Assembly: GCA_963513935.1 (NCBI GenBank)
Contig: OY740765.1
Coordinates: forward strand, 145,207,618 to 145,271,617
From: Aphrophora alni
Taxonomy: Eukaryota > Arthropoda > Insecta > Hemiptera > Aphrophoridae
DNA: 64,000 nucleotides
Reading direction: 5' to 3'
Part shown: in pieces, positions 63,213-64,000 of the stretch
Position numbering within the stretch: position 1 is the first letter of the stretch
How the letters are laid out: each line of letters begins with the position of its first letter
Notes under the pieces: generated by a model
Database searches by the model: none
Seen by the model: only the letters and a program-made list of their open reading frames with translations
What the model was told of the DNA's origin: nothing
Translations under genes and position numbers: made by a program

Positions 63213-64000
63213 CTGCAAGAAAATAATTTGTAGGTTATAATCTTGTTGGGTTTAATTTAGATAATAATATGTTTAAAATGCATAAACAAGTAGACAAAAA
63301 TACTCATGAATATCTTGACATAAACACAATTTAAGAGTGTGCATGGACCATAGGAATAAAACAGCTGAATGATATTACATCTCGTGTTACAGTGACTACA
63401 AAATCGCTAACTAGGATTTATTTATGTACACAACTATATACTCTTAATTTAAAACATATTTATGGAATGATAAATTTAGAAGAAAATTCCAATTTATAAT
63501 TCGTAGAAATCAGACTTACAATTGGCTGTTTTCAACTGGTTCAGCCTAAAATAATCATTTTCTTACTGTTCATATCTCTAAATATGCAATATCAATTATG
63601 TATTATTAAGAATTGTATGGTATTGAGAATTGTATGGTATGAATTAAGCCTATCCATTTTTACTTTCTCACATATATAGGTGGGATAAAGTTAAATGATT
63701 GATCAAACAATCATTGCAGTTTTTTCACAGAAATATTAATTTTAATGTTGACTAAACTCAAAAGAAGTGTTTAAACAAAAATGATATCTGACCACAGTCT
63801 ATGGAATGGTTTATAGAATGAGTACACCGACTTAAATTCAATTTGGTACATTTGGCTTTATTTAACCAAAAGGGTTAACCTTTATTTTTTTTCAATTACT
63901 CAAAATTTTGATTTTTCTCTTTTTAGAATCGGTCTGACATTTTTGATTAAATTCTGCTAAAATGATCCCTAAAAGGAATCAAAGAAAACCAACTTGTCAC
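63213..64000. other. Intron upstream of exon 3
   Basis: AT-rich sequence without an exon-like segment. Exon 2 of the tropomyosin gene must lie beyond the right edge. Confidence 0.6.

Noticed and set aside
1..64000. CRISPR arrays, operons, LTR retrotransposons or viral genes
   Set aside because: No regularly spaced repeats, no bacterial gene arrangement, and no gag-pol or LTR pair were recognised. The window is eukaryotic intron-rich DNA.

Overview
The window looks like nuclear DNA from an insect, or at least an arthropod. It is very AT-rich, with large introns, GT-AG splice sites, mariner, Merlin, piggyBac and LINE relics, and no bacterial gene organisation. The only host gene I can support is a tropomyosin gene of the arthropod Tm1 type, read on the minus strand across almost the whole window. 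Eleven coding exons lie between 63212 and 4865. Exons 1 and 2 (residues 1-80) lie beyond the right edge.

Layout in transcription order (right to left): exon 3 (63079-63212); mutually exclusive exons 4a (55770-55887) and 4b (54500-54617); a 25.7 kb intron (28783-54499); mutually exclusive exons 5a (28712-28782) and 5b (26662-26732); exon 6 (23521-23596); mutually exclusive exons 7a (20813-20875) and 7b (20562-20624); exon 8 (17417-17486); and alternative last exons 9a (13031-13113) and 9b (4865-4950). All visible splice sites are GT-AG. With 9a the visible exons sum to 615 nt, which is 204 residues plus stop and matches residues 81-284 of a standard 284-residue tropomyosin. With 9b the protein has 285 residues. 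The visible exons allow 2x2x2x2 = 16 coding combinations.

The introns hold decayed mobile elements. There are two mariner copies with both inverted ends (13782-14995 and 31705-32751), a third mariner relic with a smaller element nested in it (about 21190-22290), a Merlin (IS1595-like) relic (about 42560-43415), a LINE relic with endonuclease and reverse transcriptase pieces (about 43950-46400), two further LINE 3' ends (about 37010-37380 and 56900-57430) and a piggyBac relic (about 51890-52640). There are also several TA-flanked short inverted-repeat elements, a fold-back element, two dispersed repeat families and a tRNA-Thr-like sequence. All recognised transposase and reverse transcriptase reading frames are broken.

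I found no previously undescribed system. The most informative features are the architecture of the alternative exons, the frame logic that separates the exon 4 and 5 pairs from the exon 7 pair, the long AG-free stretch before exon 7b, and the layered transposon history of the large intron.
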